A stretch of 64,000 bases of DNA from Chitinophagaceae bacterium (GCA_004028795.1 SAIW01000016.1:1-64000), one strand, 5' to 3'; counted from the first letter of the stretch, positions 52,647 through 62,077 are shown. Program-made: numbers and translations. Notes: generated by a model from the letters alone, not told the origin.

Positions 52647-54062
52647 ATGAAAAATATTTTTAAACTATTAACCTTTGGTTTTCTGGCAACAATATTTTTT
52701 GTTGCCTGCGAAAAAAAGGTTGGCGATTTACCGGTGTACAGCAATGGTACAGCAGTTACGCTTGCTGCATCTGCTACAACCATTGCACCTGCTGTTGCAG
52801 ACTCAGATAAAGTAGCACTAACATTAACATGGAGTAACCCTAATTATTCTGTTGATTCTTCAACAGTAAAATATGTTATTGAAATTGATTCAACAGGTAG
52901 AAACTTTGCTAAAGAAACAACTACTACTGTTATCGGTACACGTTCTGCTTCTTTCACTGCAAAACAAATAAATAACATTCTATTAAACTATGGTTTTGCT
53001 TATAATACTGCTTATAATATTGATGTTAGAATTACATCTTCTCAAGGCAACAATAACGAGCAGTTAAAGTCAAATACTATTGTTATTAATTTCAAAACCT
53101 ATTTAGTGCCTCCAAAAGTAGCACCTCCTGCATCAGGTAAGTTATTTTTAGTAGGTAGTGCAACTGCCAGCGGATGGAGTAATCCTGTAGCTGTTCCTTC
53201 ACAACAATTTACCAAATTAGACAACACAACTTATCAGGGAACATTCTTTTTAATCGGTGGTAATCAATATTTACTATTGCCTGTAAACGGAGATTGGAGT
53301 AATAAATATGCTGTTGCCGATGGCACACTTGCAGGCTTAAGTGCAGGTGGAGATTTTGGTTATAATGGCGGTAATAATGCTTTCAATTCAAACTTCCCGG
53401 GTCCTGCAAAAACAGGTATGTACACTATTAGAGTAGATTTCCAAAAAGGAAAATTCACTGTAACACCTGTAGGTACATGGGGATTAATGTATGTTCCGGG
53501 CGATTATCAAGGTTGGACTCCTGCAACTGCACCAACATTAGGCTCTCCTAAGAATGACGGAAGTTTTGATGGTTATGTAAATATTCCATCAGGAGGTACC
53601 TATCAATTTAAATTAAATACGACACCTGACTGGAGTAATTCATTTGGTGACGGAGGCGGCGGAACATTAAGTTCAAGTGGTGGTAATATGCAGTTTCCGG
53701 GAGCGGGCTACTATCGTATTGTTGCCAACACTACTGCAAAAACATGGTCTGCTACTAAAACTACCTGGAGCTTAATAGGAAGTTTTGCTGCCAGCAATTG
53801 GAGTACAGATATTCCTATGACTTACGATGCAGGCTCAAACACATGGTCTGCTACTATTACAACTGCAGCAGGTGACCAATTCAAATTCAGAGCCAACAGT
53901 GATTGGGGTATTAATTTAGGAGAAACCAATAATACAGGAAGTTTAAGTTATAACGGCGATAATATTGGTGATGCCAGTAAAAATTATGCAATACCGGCAG
54001 GCTCTCATAAAGTTACTTTATACCTTGGCAGTTCAGGTTACTATACTTATTACGTTCAATAA
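52647..54062 (+). CDS. SusF/SusE-like starch-binding lipoprotein with three binding modules
   Basis: 471 residues with a lipoprotein signal (TIFFVAC). A SusE domain (~30-155; VALTLTWSNPNYSVDSSTVK) is followed by three binding modules: ~160-280 starting GKLFLVGSATASGWSNPVAV, ~280-375 (MYVPGDYQGWTPATAPT) and ~375-471 (WSLIGSFAASNWSTDIPM). Aromatic residues typical of glycan platforms are conserved in each. It closes the operon and a strong terminator follows. The first module is nearly the same as that of the preceding SusE, suggesting duplication. Confidence 0.9.
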   Translation: MKNIFKLLTFGFLATIFFVACEKKVGDLPVYSNGTAVTLAASATTIAPAVADSDKVALTLTWSNPNYSVDSSTVKYVIEIDSTGRNFAKETTTTVIGTRSASFTAKQINNILLNYGFAYNTAYNIDVRITSSQGNNNEQLKSNTIVINFKTYLVPPKVAPPASGKLFLVGSATASGWSNPVAVPSQQFTKLDNTTYQGTFFLIGGNQYLLLPVNGDWSNKYAVADGTLAGLSAGGDFGYNGGNNAFNSNFPGPAKTGMYTIRVDFQKGKFTVTPVGTWGLMYVPGDYQGWTPATAPTLGSPKNDGSFDGYVNIPSGGTYQFKLNTTPDWSNSFGDGGGGTLSSSGGNMQFPGAGYYRIVANTTAKTWSATKTTWSLIGSFAASNWSTDIPMTYDAGSNTWSATITTAAGDQFKFRANSDWGINLGETNNTGSLSYNGDNIGDASKNYAIPAGSHKVTLYLGSSGYYTYYVQ

Positions 54063-54093
54063 TAGTTGTTGAGTTTCTGATATGGGTTTTTAC

Positions 54094-54115
54094 AGGGCAG
54101 CATTAATGCTGCCCT
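54094..54115 (+). terminator. Terminator of the starch locus
   Basis: AGGGCAGCATT and AATGCTGCCCT form a perfect 11-bp inverted repeat followed by TCTTTTTG, 31 bases after the SusF stop. Confidence 0.88.
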
Positions 54116-54171
54116 TCTTTTTGTATATACACAAATAAACATTCATTACATTGCAACAATAATTACTTTGT

Positions 54172-55047
54172 ATGTTGTATTCCATGACAGGCTATGGCAG
54201 GGCTGAAAAAAACATTGGCGATAAAACTTTTTTAGTAGAACTACGTTCGTTAAACGGAAAGCAATTCGATTTACGATTACAAATTCCCGCATTGCTGAAA
54301 CCATATGAATTTGAAATAAGAAATATGCTGAACGAAGGTTTAGAGCGTGGCAGTGTAGAATGTTTAATTAACATCAAACAAAGCGGAGCATCAAAGCCGG
54401 TAACCATTAATACAGATCTGTTGAAAGCTTACTATCAATCTGTAACAACAGTTGCTAATGAAATTAATGCACCTGTAAATGATTTATTAGCTGCTGTTCT
54501 TCGCTTACCTGAAGTTGTTATTAACTCTACAGAAATATTAAGTGAAGATGAATGGAAGCAATTTGAAAAATTACTGGGTGAAGCAATTGGTTTACTAAAC
54601 AAACACAGAATAGAAGAAGGTAAAGCATTAGAAACAGATTTATTGGAAAGACTTGCCAATATTAATATTCAGCAAGAAGCAATCATTGCTTTAGAGCCAC
54701 GTAGGAGGCAAAAAATAAAAGAAGGTTTAACTAAAATTTTAGAGGAAAATGTAGGTGCAGATAAGTATGATGCCAACCGTTTAGAACAGGAGCTGATTTA
54801 TTACATAGAAAAGATTGATATAAGCGAAGAGCAGGTTCGTTTAAAAAACCATTGCGATTATTTTAAATCTACCTTAAACGGAAAAGAAAAAAGTAAGGGC
54901 AAAAAACTGTCTTTTATTTTACAGGAATTCGGCAGAGAAATTAATACCACAGGTTCTAAAGCATACGATGCAGAAATTCAGAAATGTGTGGTATTAATGA
55001 AGGATGAATTAGAGAAAGCCAAAGAACAGGTTTTAAACGTTTTATAA
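54172..55047 (+). CDS. yicC: YicC/YloC family endoribonuclease
   Basis: 291 residues. Starts MLYSMTGYGRAE, the invariant YicC opening, with SLNGKQFDLRLQIP and LERGSVECLINI next. The C-terminal DUF1732 domain has DANRLEQELIYYIEKIDISE and SFILQEFGREINTTGSKAYD. E. coli YicC and B. subtilis YloC are endoribonucleases. Head of a cluster with gldH and a two-component pair. Confidence 0.95.
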   Translation: MLYSMTGYGRAEKNIGDKTFLVELRSLNGKQFDLRLQIPALLKPYEFEIRNMLNEGLERGSVECLINIKQSGASKPVTINTDLLKAYYQSVTTVANEINAPVNDLLAAVLRLPEVVINSTEILSEDEWKQFEKLLGEAIGLLNKHRIEEGKALETDLLERLANINIQQEAIIALEPRRRQKIKEGLTKILEENVGADKYDANRLEQELIYYIEKIDISEEQVRLKNHCDYFKSTLNGKEKSKGKKLSFILQEFGREINTTGSKAYDAEIQKCVVLMKDELEKAKEQVLNVL

Positions 55048-55065
55048 TTTATTGAAAAGAATTGC

Positions 55066-55518
55066 ATGAAATTATTGGCAGCAATAGCATTTGTATTATT
55101 CATTACATCCTGCAATACAATGGGTGTATATGAGAAAACAGTTTTCTTTCCTGAACATAACTGGAAATCGGCAGATACCGCTTCTTTTACTTTTCAGGTA
55201 GAAGATACCGCATCTTTATACAATATGTTTATCATTTTAAGACATGAAGATGCTTATGGCTTTAAAAACATCTGGTTAAATATTCATGTAAAAGATGCAG
55301 ACTCATCTTACACTATTAAAAGAGAATTTCAATTGGCAGATAACAAACACTGGTTGGGTGCTGCCATGGATGATATTATTGAACACAGGATAAGTTTTAA
55401 TACTGCACCAACAAAACTTAAAAAAGGCAACTATACTTTCACTTTACAACAAACCATGAGAGAAGAGCCTTTGCAGCATATTTTAAATGCAGGCATTCGT
55501 GTTGAAAAACAACAGTAA
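55066..55518 (+). CDS. gldH: Gliding motility lipoprotein GldH
   Basis: 150 residues with a lipoprotein signal (VLFITSC, Cys ~16). VYEKTVFFPEHNWKSADTAS, FTFQVEDTASLYNMFIILRH (~42-61) and KNIWLNIHV match GldH. In Flavobacterium GldH is required for gliding and chitin use, though its exact role is not settled. It lies 18 bases after yicC and shares one base (TAATG) with the downstream kinase gene, so the three are co-transcribed. Confidence 0.9.
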   Translation: MKLLAAIAFVLFITSCNTMGVYEKTVFFPEHNWKSADTASFTFQVEDTASLYNMFIILRHEDAYGFKNIWLNIHVKDADSSYTIKREFQLADNKHWLGAAMDDIIEHRISFNTAPTKLKKGNYTFTLQQTMREEPLQHILNAGIRVEKQQ

Positions 55519-56525
55519 TGAGTTTCGTTAAAAAACATCAGTTAGCCATTGTTACAGCAGCCTATTGGTTTTTATTATTGTACATAGTTGCTGCATTATT
55601 ATGGTGGTTTATTGCATTAAATAAACAAAATAATGCAATGGCTCAGTACAAGCTGGCTGAGTTAAAAAGAGATAACCCCTCTTTTATTTACGATGCTGTA
55701 AAAATTGAAAATGAGCAGCACAGAAAAACTGCTCAGTATATTGGTGAAGGAAGTACTTTTTTATTATTGATATTAATTGTTGCTGTTTTTGTTTACAGAA
55801 TTGTAAGAAGGCAATTAAAGCTATCGCAACAGCAGCAAAACTTTATGATGGCTGTTACACATGAATTAAAAACACCCATTGCCATTACACAATTAAACTT
55901 AGAAACCTTACAAAAGCGAAAGCTTGATGATACAACCAAAGAAAAATTAATCAACAATACTTTACAGGAAGCAGGCAGGCTGAATAATTTATGCAACAAC
56001 ATTTTACTTTCTGCCAAGTTAGAAGGTAAATACGATTATCATTTTCAAAATATTGCACTAAGTGAATTGTTATTTAAAACAGTTGCAGATTTTACTGCAA
56101 GATTCCCTCAAAGACATTTTCAATCTTCCATTCAGGAAAATATTTTTATTAATGCAGAAGAGTTATTGCTGCAAATGCTTTTTAATAATTTAATTGAGAA
56201 TGCAGTAAAATATTCACCGAAAGAAAAACCTGTAAACATTGCTCTTCAACAAAAAAATAGTAAAATAATTTTTACTATAACAGATGAAGGTGCCGGAATA
56301 AAAAATGAAGAGAAGAAAAAAGTGTTTGAAAAATTTTATCGTTCGGGCAATGAAAACACCCGCTATACAAAAGGAACTGGTTTAGGTTTATACTTATGCA
56401 GCAGAATAGCTAAAAGGCATAATGCAACTATTACGCTTACAGATAATCAACCGCAGGGAAGTATTTTTACAGTAACATTTCATTATAATGCCAACAACAT
56501 CAAAAGCAAATATTTTATTGGTTGA
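55518..56525 (+). CDS. Sensor histidine kinase (short)
   Basis: 335 residues with two membrane segments (~15-34 and ~79-95) enclosing only ~45 extracytoplasmic residues. H-box MAVTHELKTPIAI (H115), N-box FNNLIENAVKYS, G1 DEGAGI, G2 GTGLGLYLC. The small outside loop suggests membrane rather than ligand sensing. It overlaps gldH by one base and the downstream regulator by 38 bases, strong translational coupling. Confidence 0.93.
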   Translation: MSFVKKHQLAIVTAAYWFLLLYIVAALLWWFIALNKQNNAMAQYKLAELKRDNPSFIYDAVKIENEQHRKTAQYIGEGSTFLLLILIVAVFVYRIVRRQLKLSQQQQNFMMAVTHELKTPIAITQLNLETLQKRKLDDTTKEKLINNTLQEAGRLNNLCNNILLSAKLEGKYDYHFQNIALSELLFKTVADFTARFPQRHFQSSIQENIFINAEELLLQMLFNNLIENAVKYSPKEKPVNIALQQKNSKIIFTITDEGAGIKNEEKKKVFEKFYRSGNENTRYTKGTGLGLYLCSRIAKRHNATITLTDNQPQGSIFTVTFHYNANNIKSKYFIG

Positions 56526-57192
56526 AGATGAAGAAAATCTTCATGAAGCATTAAAACTAAACCTTACATTAGAAGGTTATGAAGTTACTTCTGCTTATAC
56601 AGGAAGCAGTGCTTTAAAAGCTGTAGAAAACGAATATTTCGATTTGATTATTATGGATGTAATGCTACCGGAAATAGACGGGATAAGCATTACAGAAACC
56701 ATACGTGTTTCAAATAACGATGTACCTATTTTAATATTAAGTGCTAAAAACAGCGGTACAGATAAAATTTTAGGGCTGAGAAAAGGTGCAGATGATTATT
56801 TAACCAAGCCTTTTAACTTAGAAGAATTATTGCTGCGTGTTGAAAAGATGATTAACAAAAACAGAAAGCTGCAGGAAAAACAAACCGTTGGTGATACTTA
56901 CACATTTGATAATTACACTATAGATTTTAAAGCACAAATAGCTATTGTAAACAACCAGGAAATTACATTAAGCAAAAAAGAAACAATGCTGCTGAAACTG
57001 TTAATTGAGAATGAAGGAGAAGTAGTAACCAGAGAAAGAATTTTACAGGTTGTTTGGGGTTATAATGTTTATCCTACCACCAGAACTATAGATAATTTTA
57101 TTCTCAACTTCCGAAAATATTTTGAAGCCGATAGTCGCAATCCGCAACACTTTCATTCCGTTCGTGGGGCAGGTTATAAGTTTACGAAGTAG
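56488..57192 (+). CDS. OmpR-family response regulator
   Basis: 234 residues. Receiver domain with LLVEDEEN (~10-17) and phospho-acceptor D57 in IIMDVMLP; K in YLTKPFNLEE. The winged-helix domain has LSKKETMLLKLLIENEGEVV and TRTIDNFILNFRKYFE, ending GAGYKFTK. The ATG lies inside the kinase gene, 38 bases before its stop. Confidence 0.95.
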   Translation: MPTTSKANILLVEDEENLHEALKLNLTLEGYEVTSAYTGSSALKAVENEYFDLIIMDVMLPEIDGISITETIRVSNNDVPILILSAKNSGTDKILGLRKGADDYLTKPFNLEELLLRVEKMINKNRKLQEKQTVGDTYTFDNYTIDFKAQIAIVNNQEITLSKKETMLLKLLIENEGEVVTRERILQVVWGYNVYPTTRTIDNFILNFRKYFEADSRNPQHFHSVRGAGYKFTK

Positions 57193-57290
57193 GTCAATAA
57201 TTTTTTCATCTTATTTCTTTTATTAACAACAGCCTGCTTTGCTTTTGTTTCAGCTTTAATTAAATTAAGTTTGTTACAAACCAACTGTAC

Positions 57291-58424
57291 ATGAGTTTAG
57301 CAACACTTGCAGATTTTTTGAATCCCGTTAACCTTGCTGTTATTTCAGATGATGAAGGTTACAGAGATACACAATTAGGAAAACATGTTACAGTATATGA
57401 AACAATTTTTCCTGATATAACCCATGCTGATTTAATTATTGTTGGTTGTGAAGAATACCGAGGCAGCGGGAAGTTTACGGTTGAAGAAGGCAGTGCAGAT
57501 GCTATAAGAAAAAAATTTTATAGTTTATACCATTGGCATAAAGACGTTAGCGTTGCAGATATCGGGAATATAAAAAAAGGCGAAAGCTTACAGGATAGTT
57601 ACGCTGCTATAAAAACAGTTGTTAAAGAATTAATTGAAGCAGGTAAACGTGTGGTAATTATTGGAGGCTCGCATGATATTACATTAGCACAATACAATGC
57701 TTATGTTGAACAACAAAAAATTATTGAAGCGGTTTGTGTAGATGCCAAGATTGATTTGGATATGGATAGTGCATTGCCGGCTGATAAGTTTTTAATGGAA
57801 ATGCTTACGGGCGAACCCAACTTCATAAAACATTACACCCATATCGGTTTTCAAAGTTATTATGTACATCCGCAGATGTTGGAAACCATTGATAAACTCA
57901 GGTTTGATTGCTGGCGTGTTGGAAAAGTAAAAGAAGCTATAGAAGAAATTGAACCTGCTATTCGCAATGCATCTTTATTTTCATTTGATATATCTGCTAT
58001 TCAACATGCACATGCACCTGCCAATTATTTAACACCCAATGGTTTTAACGGAGAAGAAGCCTGTACATTAATGCAATATGCAGGTATGAGTACCAACCCA
58101 TGCAGTATCGGTATTTATAATTTTTTGCATGAGCAGGATGAAAATAATTTAACAACCATACAAATTGCACATATGTTGTGGTATGTAATGGATGGTATAC
58201 ATAAAGGAAAGAAAGAAAGCAGTGTAGAACAACGTGATAATTTTAATGAGGTAACCTTAGCTTTTGCAGAATTTGATACCGTGTTTTTACAAAGTAAAAA
58301 AACAGGTCGTTGGTGGATGCAAACACATGATGGTAAAATGTTGGCATGCAGTAAAGGCGATTATTACATTGCCTCACAAAATGAAATACCCGAACGCTGG
58401 ATGCGTTATGCAGAGAGGAATTAA
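57291..58424 (+). CDS. Arginase/formimidoylglutamase-fold protein with altered metal site
   Basis: 377 residues. The ureohydrolase fold is clear from VVIIGGSHDITLAQY (H128), CVDAKIDLD (151-157) and LFSFDISAIQHAHAP (229-243). In classical enzymes these motifs are GGxHxxT, DAHxD and SFDxDxxDP, giving six manganese ligands. Here the His of DAHxD is Lys153, and the second and third Asp of the last motif are Ser235 and Gln238. The usual binuclear site therefore cannot form in the standard way. Homologues in Bacteroidota are commonly annotated formimidoylglutamase; the true reaction, if any, is uncertain. No histidine-degradation genes are adjacent. Confidence 0.85.
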   Translation: MSLATLADFLNPVNLAVISDDEGYRDTQLGKHVTVYETIFPDITHADLIIVGCEEYRGSGKFTVEEGSADAIRKKFYSLYHWHKDVSVADIGNIKKGESLQDSYAAIKTVVKELIEAGKRVVIIGGSHDITLAQYNAYVEQQKIIEAVCVDAKIDLDMDSALPADKFLMEMLTGEPNFIKHYTHIGFQSYYVHPQMLETIDKLRFDCWRVGKVKEAIEEIEPAIRNASLFSFDISAIQHAHAPANYLTPNGFNGEEACTLMQYAGMSTNPCSIGIYNFLHEQDENNLTTIQIAHMLWYVMDGIHKGKKESSVEQRDNFNEVTLAFAEFDTVFLQSKKTGRWWMQTHDGKMLACSKGDYYIASQNEIPERWMRYAERN

Positions 58425-58442
58425 TGTTGCCATGAAAAGCTA

Positions 58443-58483
58443 CAGATGAAGTGATTGCGACGCAACGAAGACGCCATGAAAAA
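58443..58483 (+). repeat. Dispersed repeat, family C, copy 3
   Basis: Reads GATGAAGTGATTGCGACGCAAC then GAAGACGCCATGAAAAA, aligning with GTACAAGTGAGTGACACAAC...GATGCCA at 5989. It starts 19 bases after the stop of the arginase-fold gene. Confidence 0.6.
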
Positions 58484-58506
58484 TACAGCCGGTATCATAA
58501 AAAATA

Positions 58507-58532
58507 AAAGCCTCACTTGTATGTGAGGCTTT
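58507..58532. terminator. Bidirectional Rho-independent terminator
   Basis: AAAGCCTCAC pairs with GTGAGGCTTT around a 6-base loop, with T-rich flanks on both strands, between the convergent arginase-fold and M13 peptidase genes. Confidence 0.88.
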
Positions 58533-58553
58533 CTTTATATCGATAAGTTATTA

Positions 58554-60602
58554 TTACCAGATATGTGTTCTTTGCTCAGGGGTTTTATACATTTTATCTC
58601 CGGGCTTAACATCAAAAGCTTCATACCATGCATCAATATTGGTTATGGGTGCATTGGTTCTGTGTATACCGGGAGAATGCGGATCTGTTTTAATTAATTG
58701 TGCTTCTGTATCGGGTAAGGTATTGTTTCTCCAAACCTGTGCCCAGCCTAAGAAGAAGCGTTGTTGCGGTGTTAATCCATCAATCTTTTTACCTTCTTTA
58801 AACTGTTTGGTTTTACTGAATGCTTCGTATGCAATACTTAATCCGCCAAGATCTGCCAGATTTTCTCCCAATGTTAATCTGCCCTGTACATGAATGGTAT
58901 CCTGCACGGTTAATGCATCGTATTGTTTTACTACTTCATCTGCTTTGGTTTTAAACTTATCTGCATCTTCTTTTTGCCACCAGTCTTTTAAGTTTCCAAC
59001 AGCATCAAACTGTCTTCCCTGATCATCAAAACCATGTGTCATTTCATGACCGATAACAGCGGCAATGCCGCCGTAGTTTACCGCATCATCTGCACCAAAA
59101 TCAAAGAACGGAAATTGTAAAATTCCTGCAGGAAAAGTAATATCGTTATTGCTCGGACTGTATTGTGCATTAATGGTTGGCGGCGTCATTCCCCACTCGC
59201 TTCTGTCAACCGGTTTACCCATTTTGCTTACATTATAGTTGTAGAACCAAACAGCACATGTTTTTACATTTTTAAAGAAATTATCCGGTGTTGTTTCAAT
59301 GCCTTCGTAGCTTCTCCATTTATCAGGATATGCAATTTTTTTAGCAAAGGCATTTAATTTTTCTAATGCTTTTTGTTTAGTGGCTTCGCTCATCCAATCT
59401 AAACGTTTAATTCTTTCAGCAAAAGTAGCCTGCATATTATTAACTAAATTAACCATGTATGCTTTTGCTTCCGGCTTAAAATATTTTTCTACATACAATT
59501 CGCCAATCATATCACCCAGCATTCTGTCAATCAAACTACTCATTCTTTCCCAACGTGGTGTAGGTACTTTTTGTCCGGTTTGTGCTTTGGTAAATTCAAA
59601 ATCTGCATCAACAAATTCATGGCTTAAATAAGGTGCAGCACTTCTTATAAGGTTCCAGCGTAAATAGCTTCTCCAGTCATTTAAAGAGTATTCAGTTAAC
59701 ATGCTGTTTACTTTTTTTAAGAATGCGGGATTGCCTACTAATACACTATCAGCACCATTAATTTTTGCTTCTTTTAAAATAGCTGCCCAGTTTAAGTAAG
59801 GTGTTGTTTTACTTAGATCGTTTACCGCAAACTTGTTATACGTTTTATTCGGGTCCCGCATTTCAATTCTGCTCATTTGTGCATTAGCCAAAGTAGTTTC
59901 AATTTTTAAAACGGAAGCTGCACTGACAGCAGCGGTTGTTGCATTTTCACCAACCAAGGCAAACATTTTTTGCAAATAGGTTTTGTATGCTTCGCGAATT
60001 TTAACGCTTCTTGCATCATCCTTTAAATAATAATCTCTATCAGGCAAAGTAGTACCGCCTTGCCCGATGGAAGGAATATACACCATTACATTTTTTCTAT
60101 CAGGTCCCACATTCATTCCGAATAACGGGCTACCCAATGCATTTACTCTAAGGTTTACCACTTCATGCACGATTTCTGCAATGCTTGTAATGCTGTTTAA
60201 TCTTTCTAAATCGGCTTTAATAGGTTCGTAACCTTTAGCTTCAATAGCCAAACTATCCATTCCGCTTTTATAAAAGTCGCCTATCACTTGTGTTTTACGG
60301 TCTCTGTCAGTAGCTGTTGCAGCCGCTTCTAATAAAGATTGTAAACGTTTAGAACTCTCCTGTCTTAATTCATCAAAGCTACCCCAACGTGTTCTTGATG
60401 CAGGCACAGGATTATTTTTTACCCAATTGCCATTGGCATATTGATAAAAATTATCGCCCGGTTTTACTGATGCATCCATGTTGGCTTTATCAATGTATTT
60501 TTTCTTTTCGGGTGGCGTTGTTTTTTTCTTTCCACCATCTGCAGCAAAAGAAACGCTGCTTAATAAAACAGAAGCAATTAGTAAATGATGTTGTACTTTC
60601 AT
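58554..60602 (-). CDS. M13 family zinc metallopeptidase
   Basis: About 682 residues from the ATG at 60602, which opens a signal peptide (ends SVSFAA); the ATG at 60647 adds 15 residues. PGDNFYQYANGNWVKNNPVP (~48-67) is the M13 N-terminal motif. The zinc site is GHEMTHGFDDQG (H519, H523) with third ligand E580 in GENLADLGG. The C-terminus has RTNAPITNIDAWYEAFDVKP. Neprilysin/PepO-like enzymes cleave short peptides; this one should act in the periplasm or outside. Monocistronic. Confidence 0.94.
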   Translation of the reverse strand: MKVQHHLLIASVLLSSVSFAADGGKKKTTPPEKKKYIDKANMDASVKPGDNFYQYANGNWVKNNPVPASRTRWGSFDELRQESSKRLQSLLEAAATATDRDRKTQVIGDFYKSGMDSLAIEAKGYEPIKADLERLNSITSIAEIVHEVVNLRVNALGSPLFGMNVGPDRKNVMVYIPSIGQGGTTLPDRDYYLKDDARSVKIREAYKTYLQKMFALVGENATTAAVSAASVLKIETTLANAQMSRIEMRDPNKTYNKFAVNDLSKTTPYLNWAAILKEAKINGADSVLVGNPAFLKKVNSMLTEYSLNDWRSYLRWNLIRSAAPYLSHEFVDADFEFTKAQTGQKVPTPRWERMSSLIDRMLGDMIGELYVEKYFKPEAKAYMVNLVNNMQATFAERIKRLDWMSEATKQKALEKLNAFAKKIAYPDKWRSYEGIETTPDNFFKNVKTCAVWFYNYNVSKMGKPVDRSEWGMTPPTINAQYSPSNNDITFPAGILQFPFFDFGADDAVNYGGIAAVIGHEMTHGFDDQGRQFDAVGNLKDWWQKEDADKFKTKADEVVKQYDALTVQDTIHVQGRLTLGENLADLGGLSIAYEAFSKTKQFKEGKKIDGLTPQQRFFLGWAQVWRNNTLPDTEAQLIKTDPHSPGIHRTNAPITNIDAWYEAFDVKPGDKMYKTPEQRTHIW

Positions 60603-60673
60603 CGTGTGTTTTTTTTGGGGGCTTGAAGTTAATGAAATAGTTTTCAATTGGAATTGTTGTTAAAATAATAATC

Positions 60674-61996
60674 ATGCATTTTTTAAAAAGATTCAACCGA
60701 TATTCTGCTTTATTCCTTTCACTTTCTTCCTTATTTTTTTTCTCCTGTTCAGTTCAAAAACAAATTGCCAAACAGGCCAAAAAATCAATACTTACCGATA
60801 GCAATTTTTTGCCTGCACATGTTGGTATTGCATTATTTGATGTAAGCAAACAACAATATGTTTACAGTTATCAAAGCAATAAATATTTTGTACCTGCAAG
60901 TAATACCAAACTACTAACCTGTTATGCTGCTATGAAATATTTGGGTGATAGTTTGGTTGGTTTGAAGTATATAAACGATGAAGGTGAATACACTATAAAA
61001 TTTACCGGTGACCCTACCTTATTGCACCCTGATTTTAAGCAACAACCTGTGTATGATTTCTTCAAAAAAAATCATGATAACATTACTGTAATTCCTGCCG
61101 ATTGGAAAGCGGAGAAGTACGGTATGGGTTGGGCATGGAATGATTATGATGCAGATTATATGCCCGAACGTAGTGCTATGCCTGTATTTGGCAATACTGT
61201 TCGTTTTAATAAAAAAGGCAATGCAGTTATTGCCATGCCAAAAGCTTTTCAGGATTCGTTATTACTATTGGCTGATACCAGACAGAATAAATTCAGCATT
61301 ACACGTAATCAGTTTACAAACGATTTTACTGTTAAGGCTGCTAATACAACATTTAAAGGAACAGAGATTCCTTTTGTTACTTCATTTGATATGGGCATTG
61401 CTTTATTGCAGGATAGCTTACACAATGATATTACTGCTGTTGATGCTGAAGTGAAAAGTACCACAAGCTGGAAAAAATTATACTCTCAGCCTACTGACTC
61501 ATTATTAAAAATTATGATGCACAGAAGTGATAATTTTTTTGCTGAACAAACTTTATTGATGGTAAGTAATGAGCAGTTAGGTTATATGAGCGACAGTAAA
61601 ATAATTGATACTTTATTAAAAACAGATTATGCTGCCATGCCCCAAAAGCCACGCTGGGTTGATGGCAGCGGTTTAAGCAGGTATGATTTAGTTACACCGC
61701 AGGATTTTGTTTTTGTGTTGAATAAAATGAAGCAGGATTTTAACTGGAACAGAATTACAGGCATTTTACCAACAGGCAATGAAGGAACATTAGCAGGTTT
61801 GTATAAAAACTATGCAGGAAAAATTTACGCTAAAACAGGTACACTTAGCGGTGTTGTTGCATTAAGCGGATTTATAATAACTAATAAAGGCAAGCAATAT
61901 ATTTTTTCTTTAATGGTTAATGCACATCAAACAGCTGCATCTAATATTCGCAAAGGATTTGAGAAATTTTTAAGTGGCGTTATTGAGAAATATTAA
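60674..61996 (+). CDS. dacB: D-alanyl-D-alanine carboxypeptidase/endopeptidase (PBP4)
   Basis: 440 residues. Lipoprotein-like signal (SLFFFSC, Cys ~25). Penicillin-binding motifs: S76xxK79 in VPASNTKLLT, SDN in MHRSDNFFAEQ, and KTG in YAKTGTLSGV. A large insert between the first two is typical of PBP4. It removes terminal D-Ala or opens cross-links in peptidoglycan. Divergent from the M13 peptidase gene across 71 bases. Confidence 0.92.
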   Translation: MHFLKRFNRYSALFLSLSSLFFFSCSVQKQIAKQAKKSILTDSNFLPAHVGIALFDVSKQQYVYSYQSNKYFVPASNTKLLTCYAAMKYLGDSLVGLKYINDEGEYTIKFTGDPTLLHPDFKQQPVYDFFKKNHDNITVIPADWKAEKYGMGWAWNDYDADYMPERSAMPVFGNTVRFNKKGNAVIAMPKAFQDSLLLLADTRQNKFSITRNQFTNDFTVKAANTTFKGTEIPFVTSFDMGIALLQDSLHNDITAVDAEVKSTTSWKKLYSQPTDSLLKIMMHRSDNFFAEQTLLMVSNEQLGYMSDSKIIDTLLKTDYAAMPQKPRWVDGSGLSRYDLVTPQDFVFVLNKMKQDFNWNRITGILPTGNEGTLAGLYKNYAGKIYAKTGTLSGVVALSGFIITNKGKQYIFSLMVNAHQTAASNIRKGFEKFLSGVIEKY

Positions 61997-62004
61997 ATAA
62001 AAAA

Positions 62005-62034
62005 AAGAGGCTGCTTTTTTTAAAGCAACCTCTT
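62005..62034 (-). terminator. Minus-strand Rho-independent terminator of a small transcript
   Basis: AAGAGG-C-TGCTTT and AAAGCA-A-CCTCTT form a 12-bp stem with one mismatch. The T-run follows only on the minus strand (TTTTTTATTTAA); on the plus strand the hairpin is followed by AGTCTTG. It is therefore oriented to end a transcript from the minus strand, although it sits right after the plus-strand PBP4 gene. Confidence 0.75.
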
Positions 62035-62077
62035 AGTCTTGATAATTTTGATGCTCGGTACTTACTTACTGATAAGG

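Noticed and set aside
54165-54171. TACTTTG as a -7 box for yicC
   Set aside because: It lies directly against the start codon, which family alignment fixes as MLYSMTGYG; a transcript from there would begin inside the gene.
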